54,875 bases of DNA from assembly GCA_027067775.1 (NCBI GenBank), contig JAMOVK010000032.1, forward strand, positions 1 to 54,875, given 5' to 3'. The first letter of the stretch is position 1. Each line of letters starts with the position of its first letter. This document shows positions 9,203-17,390 of this stretch, in pieces. Both the position numbers and the translations under genes were made by a program. Origin of the DNA: Deltaproteobacteria bacterium. GTDB lineage: Bacteria > Desulfobacterota > Dissulfuribacteria > Dissulfuribacterales > QOAL01. A model generated the notes under the pieces. That model did not search any database, had not been told where the DNA came from, and saw nothing but the letters and a program-made list of their open reading frames with translations.

Positions 9203-9231
9203 TTTTTATCTTCAAGTTAAAAATCTGTCAA
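9203..9231 (-). promoter_or_regulatory. Sigma-70-type promoter of the cyd operon
   Basis: On the minus strand, TTGACA (9231-9226), 17 bases, then TAAAAA (9208-9203). The -35 is perfect and the -10 matches 4 of 6. The expected start near 9196 gives a leader of about 65 bases to the DUF4492 ATG. Confidence 0.55.
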
Positions 9232-9244
9232 GACAATTTTTGTC
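9232..9244. promoter_or_regulatory. 13-bp palindrome between divergent promoters (candidate operator)
   Basis: GACAA-TTT-TTGTC is a perfect inverted repeat touching the -35 box of the cyd promoter (9226-9231) and overlapping the -35 box of the divergent promoter (9240-9245). A 12-bp direct repeat AAGACAATTTTT occurs at 9196-9207 and 9230-9241. The binding protein is unknown. Confidence 0.45.
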
Positions 9245-9267
9245 AAAGTGTATTTTTCCAATAGAAT
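9240..9267 (+). promoter_or_regulatory. Sigma-70-type promoter of the LamG/ABC operon
   Basis: TTGTCA (9240-9245), 16 bases, TAGAAT (9262-9267; 5 of 6 to consensus). The expected start near 9274 gives a leader of about 40 bases to the ATG at 9315. The -35 overlaps the central palindrome. Confidence 0.5.
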
Positions 9268-9314
9268 TGTATCTAATTTCTAACATATCACCCAGAAAAA
9301 TGGAGGAAAGAAAA

Positions 9315-9998
9315 ATGTGGAAAGGATTCGTTGTTGGTAGTCTGGTTATCACTTTTATTTTTGGGCTTGCCCAGCCACTGTTGGCAAAAGACAGCAAGAT
9401 TAAAGAAAACGGGCTGCTTTTATGGGATTTTGAAGATGTGCCTGTGGGGAGTCTTCCAGAGGGTTGGAAGGTGGAGGCCACCCGGCAAAACGGACCTCTG
9501 GCCACCTGGGAGGTTGTTGAAGATAAAAGTGCTCCGTCAGGGGAAAAGGTCCTTGCACTAACAAAGATCAACCATCATTCAGGCAGTACATTCAACCTGT
9601 GTTGGACAGATAAGGTGGTTTTCAAAGATGGTACAATCACAGTGTTGTTCAGGCCTGTTAGTGGCAGGATTGATCAAGGTGGAGGGATCATGTGGCGTAT
9701 TCAAGACAGGAATAACTACTATATTGCTAGATTTAACCCTTTAGAAGACAACTTCAGGATCTACTATGTATCAAATGGACACAGGATGATGATGAACAGT
9801 GCCCGCGTGTCTCTTTCCACCAACAAGTGGCACTCAATGAAAATAGTCCAGCATGGTGATGCTTACGAGTGCTACCTTAATGGAAAAAGATTCCTGCATG
9901 GCACTGATAATCACTTTGAAAAAAGCGGTGGGGTTGGATTGTGGACAAAGGCAGATGCTGTAACATCTTTTGATGATTTTAAGGTGGAGCCGAGGTAG
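9315..9998 (+). CDS. Secreted LamG/concanavalin-A-like domain protein
   Basis: 227 residues from the ATG at 9315, preceded by TGGAGGAAAG. A signal peptide (MWKGFVVGSLVITFIFGLAQ, cleavage near LLAK-DS) is followed by one jelly-roll-like domain: LLWDFEDVPVGSLPEGW, GGGIMWRIQDRNNYYIARFN, WHSMKIVQHGDAYECYLNGK and GGVGLWTKADAVTSFDDFKV. This pattern matches the LamG/3-keto-disaccharide-hydrolase-like (DUF1080) fold, a carbohydrate- or ligand-binding sandwich; no catalytic residues can be assigned. An upstream in-frame start at 9240 would lie in the promoter and is rejected. It ends three bases before the ABC binding-protein gene, so it probably belongs to that import operon as a periplasmic accessory (inference). 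Confidence 0.75.
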   Translation: MWKGFVVGSLVITFIFGLAQPLLAKDSKIKENGLLLWDFEDVPVGSLPEGWKVEATRQNGPLATWEVVEDKSAPSGEKVLALTKINHHSGSTFNLCWTDKVVFKDGTITVLFRPVSGRIDQGGGIMWRIQDRNNYYIARFNPLEDNFRIYYVSNGHRMMMNSARVSLSTNKWHSMKIVQHGDAYECYLNGKRFLHGTDNHFEKSGGVGLWTKADAVTSFDDFKVEPR

Positions 9999-10000
9999 CA

Positions 10001-11062
10001 ATGGCAAAGCAAATGAAAAATATCAGTCAAGGGCCTATTTTTTTGATATTAGGTCTTGCTGTCTTGTCCGTGGTTGTTGTGTTTTTTCTTAACGGCTGTT
10101 CCCAGCAGGATGCTTCTTCCAAAAAGACCGTGGTTGTCTATGTGTCGGAAGATCAGGTCTTTTCAGAACCTATTCTGGCAGATTTTGAGAGGAAGACAGG
10201 TATTAAGGTAAGGGCCCTGTTTGATACAGAAGAGGCCAAGAGTACTGGTGTGATGAATCGGCTTCTGGCTGAAAAACGAAATCCACAGGCTGATGTATAT
10301 TGGGCTAACGAACCTATAAGGGCACAAATTCTAAAAGACAAGGGGATTGCAGCCCCCTATCTTTCAAAGAACGCCAAGGGAATTCCGGCTACCTTCAAAG
10401 ATCCTGAAGGTTACTGGACAGGTTTTTCAGCCAGGGCCAGGGTGCTTATCGTAAATGCAAAGGTGCAAGATAATCCCAGGTCTGTGATGGATTTTGTGTC
10501 ACCTAAATGGAAGGGGAGGGCAGTTATTGCAAATCCCCTTTTTGGCACCACCACTGCCCACATTGCCGCCCTTTTCACTGTGCTTGGAGATGAACAGGCA
10601 AAGAGATTCATGGAAAAGATGAAGGCTAATCGGGTAGCAGTCTCAACAAGTAATGGAGAAAGCGCAGACTTTGTGGCATCAGGCCGTTATGATTTTAGCT
10701 TGGTAGACAGTGATGATGCAGTCAATAGAATAAAACAGGGAAGATCTGTAAGGATGGTATATCCGGATCAGGAAGAGGGAGGTCTTGGTTGTTTTATCGT
10801 TCCCAATGTGGTGGTTTTGATAAAGGGTGGACCTCATCCAAAAGAGGCAAAAAAGCTTATTGATTATCTTCTTTCAAAAGAGGTGGAAAAGAGGTTGGCT
10901 TTTGCAGACTGTGCGCAAATACCGCTTCACCAAGGAGTTGAAATGCCTTCATGGCTTAGATCTCTTGATCAAATCCGTATCATGAAGGTGGATTACGGTC
11001 AGGTTGCCAAAAAAATGCTTGAAATCCAACCCCTTTTGAAGGAATGGGTCGGTCTTAAATGA
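10001..11062 (+). CDS. Periplasmic substrate-binding lipoprotein of a ferric-iron-type ABC importer
   Basis: 353 residues. The signal segment ends in a lipobox, FLNGC, with Cys33 as the lipidated residue. The mature protein begins KKTVVVYVSEDQVFSEPILADFE and contains FERKTGIKV, AEKRNPQADVYWANEP and SPKWKGRAVIANPLFG, the usual pattern of FbpA/FutA and related type II binding proteins (SBP_bac family). The paired tyrosines that bind Fe3+ near the C-terminus of classical FbpA are not evident; the corresponding region reads MVYPDQEEGGLGCFIVPN. The substrate could therefore be iron, another oxyanion-metal complex, or a phosphonate-type compound. It overlaps the permease by four bases (ATGA). Confidence 0.85.
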   Translation: MAKQMKNISQGPIFLILGLAVLSVVVVFFLNGCSQQDASSKKTVVVYVSEDQVFSEPILADFERKTGIKVRALFDTEEAKSTGVMNRLLAEKRNPQADVYWANEPIRAQILKDKGIAAPYLSKNAKGIPATFKDPEGYWTGFSARARVLIVNAKVQDNPRSVMDFVSPKWKGRAVIANPLFGTTTAHIAALFTVLGDEQAKRFMEKMKANRVAVSTSNGESADFVASGRYDFSLVDSDDAVNRIKQGRSVRMVYPDQEEGGLGCFIVPNVVVLIKGGPHPKEAKKLIDYLLSKEVEKRLAFADCAQIPLHQGVEMPSWLRSLDQIRIMKVDYGQVAKKMLEIQPLLKEWVGLK

Positions 11063-12654
11063 CAAAAAGGATCCTGCTTTGGGCAGCAGTTTCCCCGCTC
11101 TTTATCTGTGGTCTGCTGCCCATTATTTTCATGTTGGTATCTAGTACAGTTGCAGATGGAGAATTCACATTCAGTGCATACTCAGAGCTTTTAGGCTCGA
11201 CGCGTCAATGGCTCCTTCTTGAAAATTCATTGATCCTTGCAGGTATTGTGGCCTTCAGCGTCACCATTATAGGAGTTTCTTTTGGGATTCTAATTGGAAA
11301 GAGCGACCTTCCCCTGAAGAAATGGCTTCTTTTTATCCTTTGTATCCCAATACTTATCCCTCCATACATAGTTGCCGTAGCATGGGACCAGTTGCTTGCC
11401 CCTGGCCAGGGTCCGCTGCTGCTTTTCCCACAACCATGGCATGAAAAGGTTCACAGACTTCTTTTTGGCCTTGCTGGTTCGGTTTTTGTCCTTTCTACAG
11501 TTTACCTGCCGATTCCTCTTTTACTCACCTCCTTCTTTGTTAGAACCGTTAATCCTAGGTTTGAAGAGGCAGCCCGCCTGAATGCTGCCTGGCCAAGAGT
11601 AATAAGACAGATCACATTGCCTTTGATATGGCCAGGCATTCTCCTTGCCAGTATGTTGGTCTTTGTTTTAACAATAGGCCAGTTAAGCGTTCCTTCCTAT
11701 TTACGTTTTCAGGTCTTTTCTGTTGAAAGTTTTACACGTTTTTCAGCACTTTACGATTTTAAAGGAGCCACGGCAAACAGCATACCTCTGGCTGTCATGG
11801 TTCTGCCCTTGTTGTTCCTCGAAGTCTGTTTGGCCAAAAAATGGAACCTTTTTACCTCTGGAATGGTTCAGGCAAGGGGCCTTTTGCAAATAAGGCTTGG
11901 CAAATGGAAAAGGCCTGCCTTTATTTTGGTCTTTGTTTTTGCCTTTATCTTCGTGGTCCTGCCTCTTGGATATTTAGTCATTAATTCTTGTCAAAAGGGT
12001 GTGTACCTCAGGGCCATTGAAATGGCAGGGGAACCGCTTAAAAGAAGTTTTTTCTACAGCGCAGTTGCTGCCTCCATTTTGAGCATTTGTGGATTTATGG
12101 CTGCCTATGCCATAAAAAACCAGGCAATATGTTGCTGGCGTCTAGTGAATATGGCGGGTCTTTTTCTTTTTGCCCTGCCTGGAACCGTGCTTGGCATAGG
12201 ATTGATAGGTCTCTGGAATACTAAATGGACCCATTTTGTATACGGTTCAATGTCCATAGTGATCATGGGATATGTTGCCAAGTATTATATTTTGTCGGTA
12301 AAGGTGATAGAGGGACGATTTTTGCAGATCCCTTCTTCCATGGAGGAGGCAGCCCAGCTTGCAGGTGCATCATGGTTAAGGCGCATGATATCGGTGCTTT
12401 TTCCCCTGTCTAGAAGGTGGGTTTTTGCATCATGGCTTTGTGTCTTTATATTTTGTCTTAGAGATACAGACATCACCATGTTGGTCTATCCCCCTGGATG
12501 TGACACATTGCCAGTACGTATATTTACTACCATGGCCAATGGAAGCCCACAGCTTGTTGCTGCCATGTGTGTTTTGATGGTGCTTTCAGTCGTGGTGCCA
12601 GCGGCCTTTGTGTGGATTACATTGATGGCATCTGGGAGATGGGAAAATGTCTGA
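11059..12654 (+). CDS. ABC importer permease with two fused transmembrane domains (FbpB/SfuB type)
   Basis: 531 residues forming two copies of the BPD_transp_1 unit in one chain, about 12 membrane helices. EAA-like loops are present in both halves: FEEAARLNAAWPRVIRQITLPL (about residues 170-190) and MEEAAQLAGASWLRRMISVLF (near 430-450). Such fused permeases are typical of ferric-iron importers (SfuB/FbpB) and the related phosphonate/thiamine group. It starts inside the stop of the binding-protein gene (ATGA) and overlaps the ATPase gene by eight bases, so the three proteins are translationally coupled. Confidence 0.92.
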   Translation: MTKRILLWAAVSPLFICGLLPIIFMLVSSTVADGEFTFSAYSELLGSTRQWLLLENSLILAGIVAFSVTIIGVSFGILIGKSDLPLKKWLLFILCIPILIPPYIVAVAWDQLLAPGQGPLLLFPQPWHEKVHRLLFGLAGSVFVLSTVYLPIPLLLTSFFVRTVNPRFEEAARLNAAWPRVIRQITLPLIWPGILLASMLVFVLTIGQLSVPSYLRFQVFSVESFTRFSALYDFKGATANSIPLAVMVLPLLFLEVCLAKKWNLFTSGMVQARGLLQIRLGKWKRPAFILVFVFAFIFVVLPLGYLVINSCQKGVYLRAIEMAGEPLKRSFFYSAVAASILSICGFMAAYAIKNQAICCWRLVNMAGLFLFALPGTVLGIGLIGLWNTKWTHFVYGSMSIVIMGYVAKYYILSVKVIEGRFLQIPSSMEEAAQLAGASWLRRMISVLFPLSRRWVFASWLCVFIFCLRDTDITMLVYPPGCDTLPVRIFTTMANGSPQLVAAMCVLMVLSVVVPAAFVWITLMASGRWENV

Positions 12655-13315
12655 GAACAGTATGGTATGTTTGGAATCTGTCTCTTTTTCTATTAATGGA
12701 CGACAGATATTAAAGGATGTAAGTCTTAACATCCCTCACGGAACAAGGCTTGTCCTTCTTGGTCCTTCAGGCTGTGGCAAGACTACACTGCTTAGATTAA
12801 TAGCTGGTTTTAACGCTCCAGATACCGGGTCCATCTTTATAAATAACACAGTAGTGTCCCAAAACGGTAGGGTTGTTGTTCCTCCAGAAAGGCGAAACAT
12901 CGGGTTTGTATTTCAGGATCTTGCCCTGTGGCCACACATGAGTGTTTATGGCAATCTGGAGTTTGGACTTAGGGTCAGGGGGGTCTCCAAATCCCATAGA
13001 AGAAAGCGTATCTTAAAAATGCTTGAAATGACCGATCTTGCTGGAATGGAAAGGCGCAGGCCTTACGAACTTTCTGGAGGTCAGCAGCAAAGGGTGGCCC
13101 TCGCCCGAGCGCTTGTAACAGATCCGGAGCTTGTTTTGATGGACGAACCTTTGTCAAGTCTCGACTGGGATCTTAGGAGGCGCATTGCAGCTGAGATATG
13201 CAAACTCCAAAAAGATCTTGGCTTCACCATGATTTATGTCACCCACGACAAGGAAGAGACAAACCAGCTTGCAACCCAGGTGGTTATTATGAAGGCCGGC
13301 ACTGTTAGTTGTTAG
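12647..13315 (+). CDS. ABC importer ATPase, short FbpC/PotA-type
   Basis: 222 residues. Walker A GPSGCGKT (39-46), Q-loop VFQD (88-91), signature LSGGQ (142-146), Walker B VLMDEP (162-167), D-loop SSLDW and switch His (VTHDKEET) are all present. FbpC/PotA ATPases usually run to 330-370 residues because of a C-terminal TOBE regulatory domain; this one stops right after the nucleotide-binding domain (MKAGTVSC), so the regulatory domain is missing. It could be a natural short form. The operon ends here and is followed by a hairpin at 13360-13386. Confidence 0.92.
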   Translation: MSENSMVCLESVSFSINGRQILKDVSLNIPHGTRLVLLGPSGCGKTTLLRLIAGFNAPDTGSIFINNTVVSQNGRVVVPPERRNIGFVFQDLALWPHMSVYGNLEFGLRVRGVSKSHRRKRILKMLEMTDLAGMERRRPYELSGGQQQRVALARALVTDPELVLMDEPLSSLDWDLRRRIAAEICKLQKDLGFTMIYVTHDKEETNQLATQVVIMKAGTVSC

Positions 13316-13359
13316 ATAACAACATGCTTTTGGAGCTAGATAGGGGTGAAAAGAGAAAA

Positions 13360-13386
13360 GGGGTTACGACTTTTTGCCGTAACCCC
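13360..13386. terminator. Bidirectional hairpin terminator (ABC operon / tRNA-fMet)
   Basis: GGGGTTACG (13360-13368) pairs perfectly with CGTAACCCC (13378-13386) around a nine-base loop. On the minus strand it is followed by CTTTTCTCTTTTC, a good U-rich tail for the tRNA transcript; on the plus strand the tail is weaker (CTGATTTTCTT). Confidence 0.75.
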
Positions 13387-13396
13387 CTGATTTTCT

Positions 13397-13473
<77 letters not shown>

Positions 13474-13598
13474 GCAGATGTGTGTTAAATTTAATAATCA
13501 TGATGAAGTTACTTGTCAATACTCTTGTTCTGGATCCGTTCCTTTAAGAAGGAGCGGCAATGTACCTGATTTTTTTATAATGTCTTCGGGGACTTATT

Positions 13599-14180
13599 AT
13601 GGTAAACGACGCAGTGGTCATAATGGCGGGAGGCAGGAGCAAAAGATTTGGTTCCAACAAGGCCCTGGTATCCTGGAAGGGCAAAACTTTAATAGAAAAT
13701 GTTTTGGAAAAGGCAGCAAGAGCATGTCCAAACCTTGTTCTTTCAGTGGCAAAGCCAGATGACTTCCGCTGGCTGGACGTTCAGAAGGTTGTGGATCGTA
13801 TAAAAGGAATAGGGCCAATGGGTGGACTTTATTCCTGTCTCAAAACCCTTCCTTACGAAAATGTTCTGCTTGTGGCCTGTGATATGCCCATGTTAAGCCC
13901 GGAGTTAATCGGTTTCATGCTCGAATATCAGTGTGACGAACCAATTTTGATCCCTAGGACAGGTGAAAGGCTTCATCCCCTTCATGCTCGTTATCACAGA
14001 AGCCTACTGCCGGTGATAGAAAAGCTTATCACAAAAAACCGCTACAAAATGGCAGAGCTTTTCAATGAGGTCCCTGTTAATGTAATTACACCTTCTGATG
14101 TGAAACCCATTGATCTCGGTTTTTGTCTTTCAAACATCAATACTCCTGATGACCTAAAAAAGATAAAAAATATTTTTTAG
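13599..14180 (+). CDS. mobA: Molybdenum cofactor guanylyltransferase MobA-like
   Basis: 193 residues. The N-terminal nucleotide-binding motif IMAGGRSKRFGSNKAL is the LAGGxSxRMGxxKA signature of MobA/NTP transferases; VACDMPMLSPELI carries the metal-binding Asp; RLHPLHARYHRSLLPVIEK and INTPDDLKK match the family's C-terminal part. MobA attaches GMP to molybdopterin to form the bis-MGD cofactor used by DMSO-reductase-family enzymes, in the cytoplasm. No other Mo-cofactor genes are near, so relaxed specificity (another sugar- or nucleotide-transferase substrate) cannot be excluded. The ribosome-binding site is weak (GGGGAC). Confidence 0.85.
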   Translation: MVNDAVVIMAGGRSKRFGSNKALVSWKGKTLIENVLEKAARACPNLVLSVAKPDDFRWLDVQKVVDRIKGIGPMGGLYSCLKTLPYENVLLVACDMPMLSPELIGFMLEYQCDEPILIPRTGERLHPLHARYHRSLLPVIEKLITKNRYKMAELFNEVPVNVITPSDVKPIDLGFCLSNINTPDDLKKIKNIF

Positions 14181-14279
14181 CATCAAACCAGAGTCTCATT
14201 ATGTTCAATAACTGTTGCCTGCAAAGATCATGTAGTTTAGACTGGCAGGGCCGTTAAACAAATTCTACAGGAAAATAAA

Positions 14280-15188
14280 ATGTCACTTAAGCACTTAGAA
14301 AAGAGAATAGACAAGGCCCTAAAAAAGGGGCAGAAAGACAGCGTTGTTGAACCGGTCAGACTCGACAGGGATAGTAAGTTCAAATTTCGCTGTTATCCCG
14401 GGGTGAGCTGTTTTACAAAATGCTGCAGGAACATGAATATCATTCTCACCCCTTATGATATTATCAGACTGAAACACCGGCTGGGCCTTTCGTCTGACCT
14501 GTTTTTAAGACTTTATACAGAACCAGAGCTTCTGGGCATAACCAGGATTCCAGTAGCCAGGCTCAAGATGCTTGAAGATGAAGATGGTAGATGTCCTTTT
14601 GTGACAAAGGACGGATGTCAGGTCTATTCTGACAGACCCGTGTGCTGCCGTTACTATCCGGTTGGACTTGCCAGTCTGAGACAGCAGGAACAGCATGCTG
14701 GCGAGGAAGAGGAGTTTTTCTTTTTGGTTAAGGAGCCGCATTGCAAGGGATTTGAAGAAGACACGGAATGGACAGTGGAGTCGTGGAGGCAGGATCAGGG
14801 CTCGGATTTCTACGACAGGATGAATCGTGAATGGATGGAGCTGCTGCTGCGCAAACGTTCTTTTGGAGAAGAGACAGAGATGCCTCCAAAGGCCAGGGAA
14901 CTCTTTTTCATGGTTTCAACCAATATGGAACGGTTCAGGAATTTTGTGTTTGAAAGCCGTTTCCTGGATACCTACGTTGTTGATGGAAAGGTGCTTAGAA
15001 AGATACTTGAAGATGATGTAGAACTTATGCAGTTTGGTTTTGAGTATCTAAAGGTGGCAGTTTTTGGAGCTGAGTCTGATGTGATAAAATTGAGGGAGGA
15101 TATCCTTAACGCAACCGTTAAGAAAATTATCAAACGTAGGAAAAAAAGACGCAGGAGACTTGAGCGTCTGGCGAAAGGTCGCAGATAG
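14280..15188 (+). CDS. YkgJ-family cysteine-cluster (putative metal-binding) protein
   Basis: 302 residues. Cysteine pattern: Cys38, Cys44, Cys48-Cys49 (CYPGVSCFTKCC), Cys105, Cys113, Cys122-Cys123 (RPVCCRYYPVG) and Cys155, the YkgJ/CxxCxxCC arrangement predicted to bind zinc or an Fe-S cluster. The molecular function of the family is unknown. The first 25 and last 25 residues are strongly basic (KKIIKRRKKRRRRLERLAKG), suggesting nucleic-acid or ribosome contact (inference). AGGAAA lies before the ATG. It follows mobA by about 100 bases and precedes an ABC ATPase gene by 32 bases. Confidence 0.85.
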   Translation: MSLKHLEKRIDKALKKGQKDSVVEPVRLDRDSKFKFRCYPGVSCFTKCCRNMNIILTPYDIIRLKHRLGLSSDLFLRLYTEPELLGITRIPVARLKMLEDEDGRCPFVTKDGCQVYSDRPVCCRYYPVGLASLRQQEQHAGEEEEFFFLVKEPHCKGFEEDTEWTVESWRQDQGSDFYDRMNREWMELLLRKRSFGEETEMPPKARELFFMVSTNMERFRNFVFESRFLDTYVVDGKVLRKILEDDVELMQFGFEYLKVAVFGAESDVIKLREDILNATVKKIIKRRKKRRRRLERLAKGRR

Positions 15189-15220
15189 CGCAGTAGGATA
15201 GGCCTCTTTCTGCAGTTTAA

Positions 15221-15952
15221 GTGGAACTATCAGTCCGAAATATCAGCTTTGGCTACAAAGAAGCAGAATATCTCCTCTTTCACAGACTGAATTTCCATAT
15301 TACATCGCCAGGTTTTTATTCCCTGTTTGGTTTTTCAGGTTGTGGCAAATCCACCTTGGCAAGGATTATTGCAGGTCTTTTAAGTCCACAAGAGGGAATT
15401 GTCCAAAAAGATCATATTCACACCATCTTACTTTGTTACAACACGGAGCGACTGCCCGGATGGTTGTCTATAGGGCGTCACCTTGAAAGTGTTAAGGCAA
15501 AACGGGTCTCGATGCAGGATCTGGAATTTATAGTGGATCAGTTGGGTTTACATCCTCTTCTTGGTAAAAAATTTTTTAGATTATCCATGGGCCAAAAGAA
15601 TAGGGCAAATCTTGCAAGATACCTTGTGCAGGATTTTGATATGCTCATATGTGATGAGGTTTTGGCCAATGTAGATGAACCTTCAAGAAATCACATCCTA
15701 GCCATAGTCAAGGAAAAATTTTGTAAAGATAAGATCGTCTTTTATATCTCTCACAATGTTGATGAGGTCTGTTTTTTTTCCAAAAAGGTGTTTGTTATCT
15801 CTGGTGGAACATCCGAAACAAAAAGGCTCGTTGAAATTCCAGGAATTGATGGAATAAAAAGACAGCGTGACCCCGGTATGGACGAGTTGGTCCAAAATAC
15901 AATTTTTAAGGTCTTGATGGCTGCCTCTAGTTCACAAGGAAGGGAGCGATGA
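15221..15952 (+). CDS. ABC transporter ATPase (SsuB/TauB-like, degenerate motifs)
   Basis: 243 residues from a GTG start (GTG-GAA-CTA). Walker A GFSGCGKST (37-45), signature LSMGQ (121-125, second Gly changed to Met), Walker B MLICDEV (141-147) and switch His178 (YISHN) are present. The Q-loop is atypical: where SsuB-type proteins have F-Q before the 'LLPW' loop, this protein reads LLCYNTERLPGW, so the usual Gln is missing. ATGA overlap with the permease gene that follows shows they are a pair. No periplasmic binding protein is encoded nearby. Confidence 0.85.
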   Translation: MELSVRNISFGYKEAEYLLFHRLNFHITSPGFYSLFGFSGCGKSTLARIIAGLLSPQEGIVQKDHIHTILLCYNTERLPGWLSIGRHLESVKAKRVSMQDLEFIVDQLGLHPLLGKKFFRLSMGQKNRANLARYLVQDFDMLICDEVLANVDEPSRNHILAIVKEKFCKDKIVFYISHNVDEVCFFSKKVFVISGGTSETKRLVEIPGIDGIKRQRDPGMDELVQNTIFKVLMAASSSQGRER

Positions 15953-16686
15953 GGCTTTTCCAGTTTTCCATCATATTTTTATTTTTTCTTTCCATGATAG
16001 AAGGGGTAAAGTATGCAACTGGCCTTTCCGACTATTTAATCCCGCCTCTATCTGAAATCACGGCCATGATCCTTGGCAGGTGGCGTGATTTTTTAGTGCC
16101 CTCGTTGAACACTCTGGGTGTGGCAATAGGGGGGCATTGCCTTGCCATTATCCTTGCAGTTGTGGTTGCCTTTTGGGCTAGGGGCGGCTCTATCTTATCC
16201 AATATGATTAAGACTGCAGCATATAATCTTCAGGCTTACCCGGTGGTGGCTATAGCGCCCTTGGTCTTCATCTTTCTTGGAGACGGCCTGGTCTCAAGGC
16301 TGCTTATTGCTACCCTTATTTGTTATTTTCCTTTACTTTTAAACTTTCTTGGAATCTTTTCTTCTTCAGTAGAGGAAGTAGAACATTTTTTTATGCAAAC
16401 CGGCAGGCTTGACAGCATGATGGAGATAACCATCAGAGTCTTTGAAAACCTTGATAAAATGATAACCGTGATTGCAGGAAGTGCCACCTTGGCAATGGTA
16501 GGGACCATTGTGGCAGAATTCTTGGCTGCTACCATGGGCATTGGCTATGTAATTAGAAAGGCCCTTTATCAGAACAATCTTGCAGCTATCCTTGCCTGTC
16601 TTCTTTACATAGGTTTTTGTTCTTCCCTGTATCTAATGGCAGTGGAGGGAATGGGCCGATTTATAAAGAGACAGCTTCTCACCTGA
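15949..16686 (+). CDS. ABC transporter permease (SsuC/TauC family)
   Basis: 245 residues with about six membrane segments. After the first helix comes ATGLSDYLIPPLSEI, the typical nitrate/sulfonate/taurine permease start (LPPPSxI). The EAA loop is only weakly conserved (VEHFFMQTGRLDSMMEITIR). It starts inside the ATPase stop codon. With no substrate-binding gene in the operon, the substrate (sulfonate, nitrate, thiamine precursor or other) cannot be named; the binding protein may be encoded elsewhere. Confidence 0.85.
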   Translation: MRLFQFSIIFLFFLSMIEGVKYATGLSDYLIPPLSEITAMILGRWRDFLVPSLNTLGVAIGGHCLAIILAVVVAFWARGGSILSNMIKTAAYNLQAYPVVAIAPLVFIFLGDGLVSRLLIATLICYFPLLLNFLGIFSSSVEEVEHFFMQTGRLDSMMEITIRVFENLDKMITVIAGSATLAMVGTIVAEFLAATMGIGYVIRKALYQNNLAAILACLLYIGFCSSLYLMAVEGMGRFIKRQLLT

Positions 16687-16705
16687 GATTGGTAAGCGGC
16701 TTTCT

Positions 16706-17347
16706 TTAATGAATCAACTTGCCAAAGCGATTCCAGCGTATCCCATGGGAGTCTGAATCCCAACTAAAGTAGATTATAAAGGCCTTGCCCTTTACATCTT
16801 TTACAGGCACAAATCCCCAGAAACGGCTGTCAAAACTTTGATCCCTGTTGTCTCCCATAACAAAGAGTTTCTCCGGGGGAACCTTGATGGGGCCAAGGTT
16901 GTCTCTGGGGCTGACCCCTGCTGGAAGTATGTTTGGATCTGTATGTTGTACCCCAGGAGGGTCTTTAAAGGGCTTTCCATTAACAAAAACCTTCTTGTTT
17001 ATGATCTGGATGGTGTCTCCTCCTACGCCTATCACCCTTTTGATAAAATCCTTATCCCTTTCCAATGGAAAAATGAATACGATAACATCTCCCCGCTGGG
17101 GCTTGTCCAGGTCTATCCATGTGGTGCGCGTAAGTGGATTTTTGACTCCATATATAAATTTGTTAACTAGTATGTGGTCTCCAATGAGCAGGGTTTGGAT
17201 CATGGAGCCAGAAGGGATCTTAAATGCCTGTACTATAAAGGTCCTGACGAACAGGGCAATAACAAGGGCAATAAGAATTGCCTGGGCATATTCTTTTAAG
17301 GTATTTATATCAAAAAATGGAAAGGGATTTGAGGTGTTTGATTTCAT
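16706..17347 (-). CDS. lepB: Signal peptidase I
   Basis: 213 residues. An N-terminal membrane anchor (QAILIALVIALFVRTFIVQA) precedes the catalytic Ser48 in FKIPSGSM and Lys103 in DKDFIKRVIGVGGD; the C-terminal box GDNRDQSFDSRFWGFV is also complete. This Ser/Lys protease removes signal peptides of exported proteins on the periplasmic face. It follows lepA by 43 bases on the same strand, a common lepA-lepB arrangement. It converges with the ABC permease gene (19-base gap), with no clear terminator between them. Confidence 0.97.
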   Translation of the reverse strand: MKSNTSNPFPFFDINTLKEYAQAILIALVIALFVRTFIVQAFKIPSGSMIQTLLIGDHILVNKFIYGVKNPLTRTTWIDLDKPQRGDVIVFIFPLERDKDFIKRVIGVGGDTIQIINKKVFVNGKPFKDPPGVQHTDPNILPAGVSPRDNLGPIKVPPEKLFVMGDNRDQSFDSRFWGFVPVKDVKGKAFIIYFSWDSDSHGIRWNRFGKLIH

Positions 17348-17390
17348 GGGGTGCTATGTTAGTGCCTGCCTGCAGGATATGCAAGGCACA

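Noticed and set aside
9132-9215. TTG start at 9215 extending the DUF4492 protein by 28 residues
   Set aside because: It lies upstream of the predicted transcription start, has no ribosome-binding site, and the family is normally shorter.
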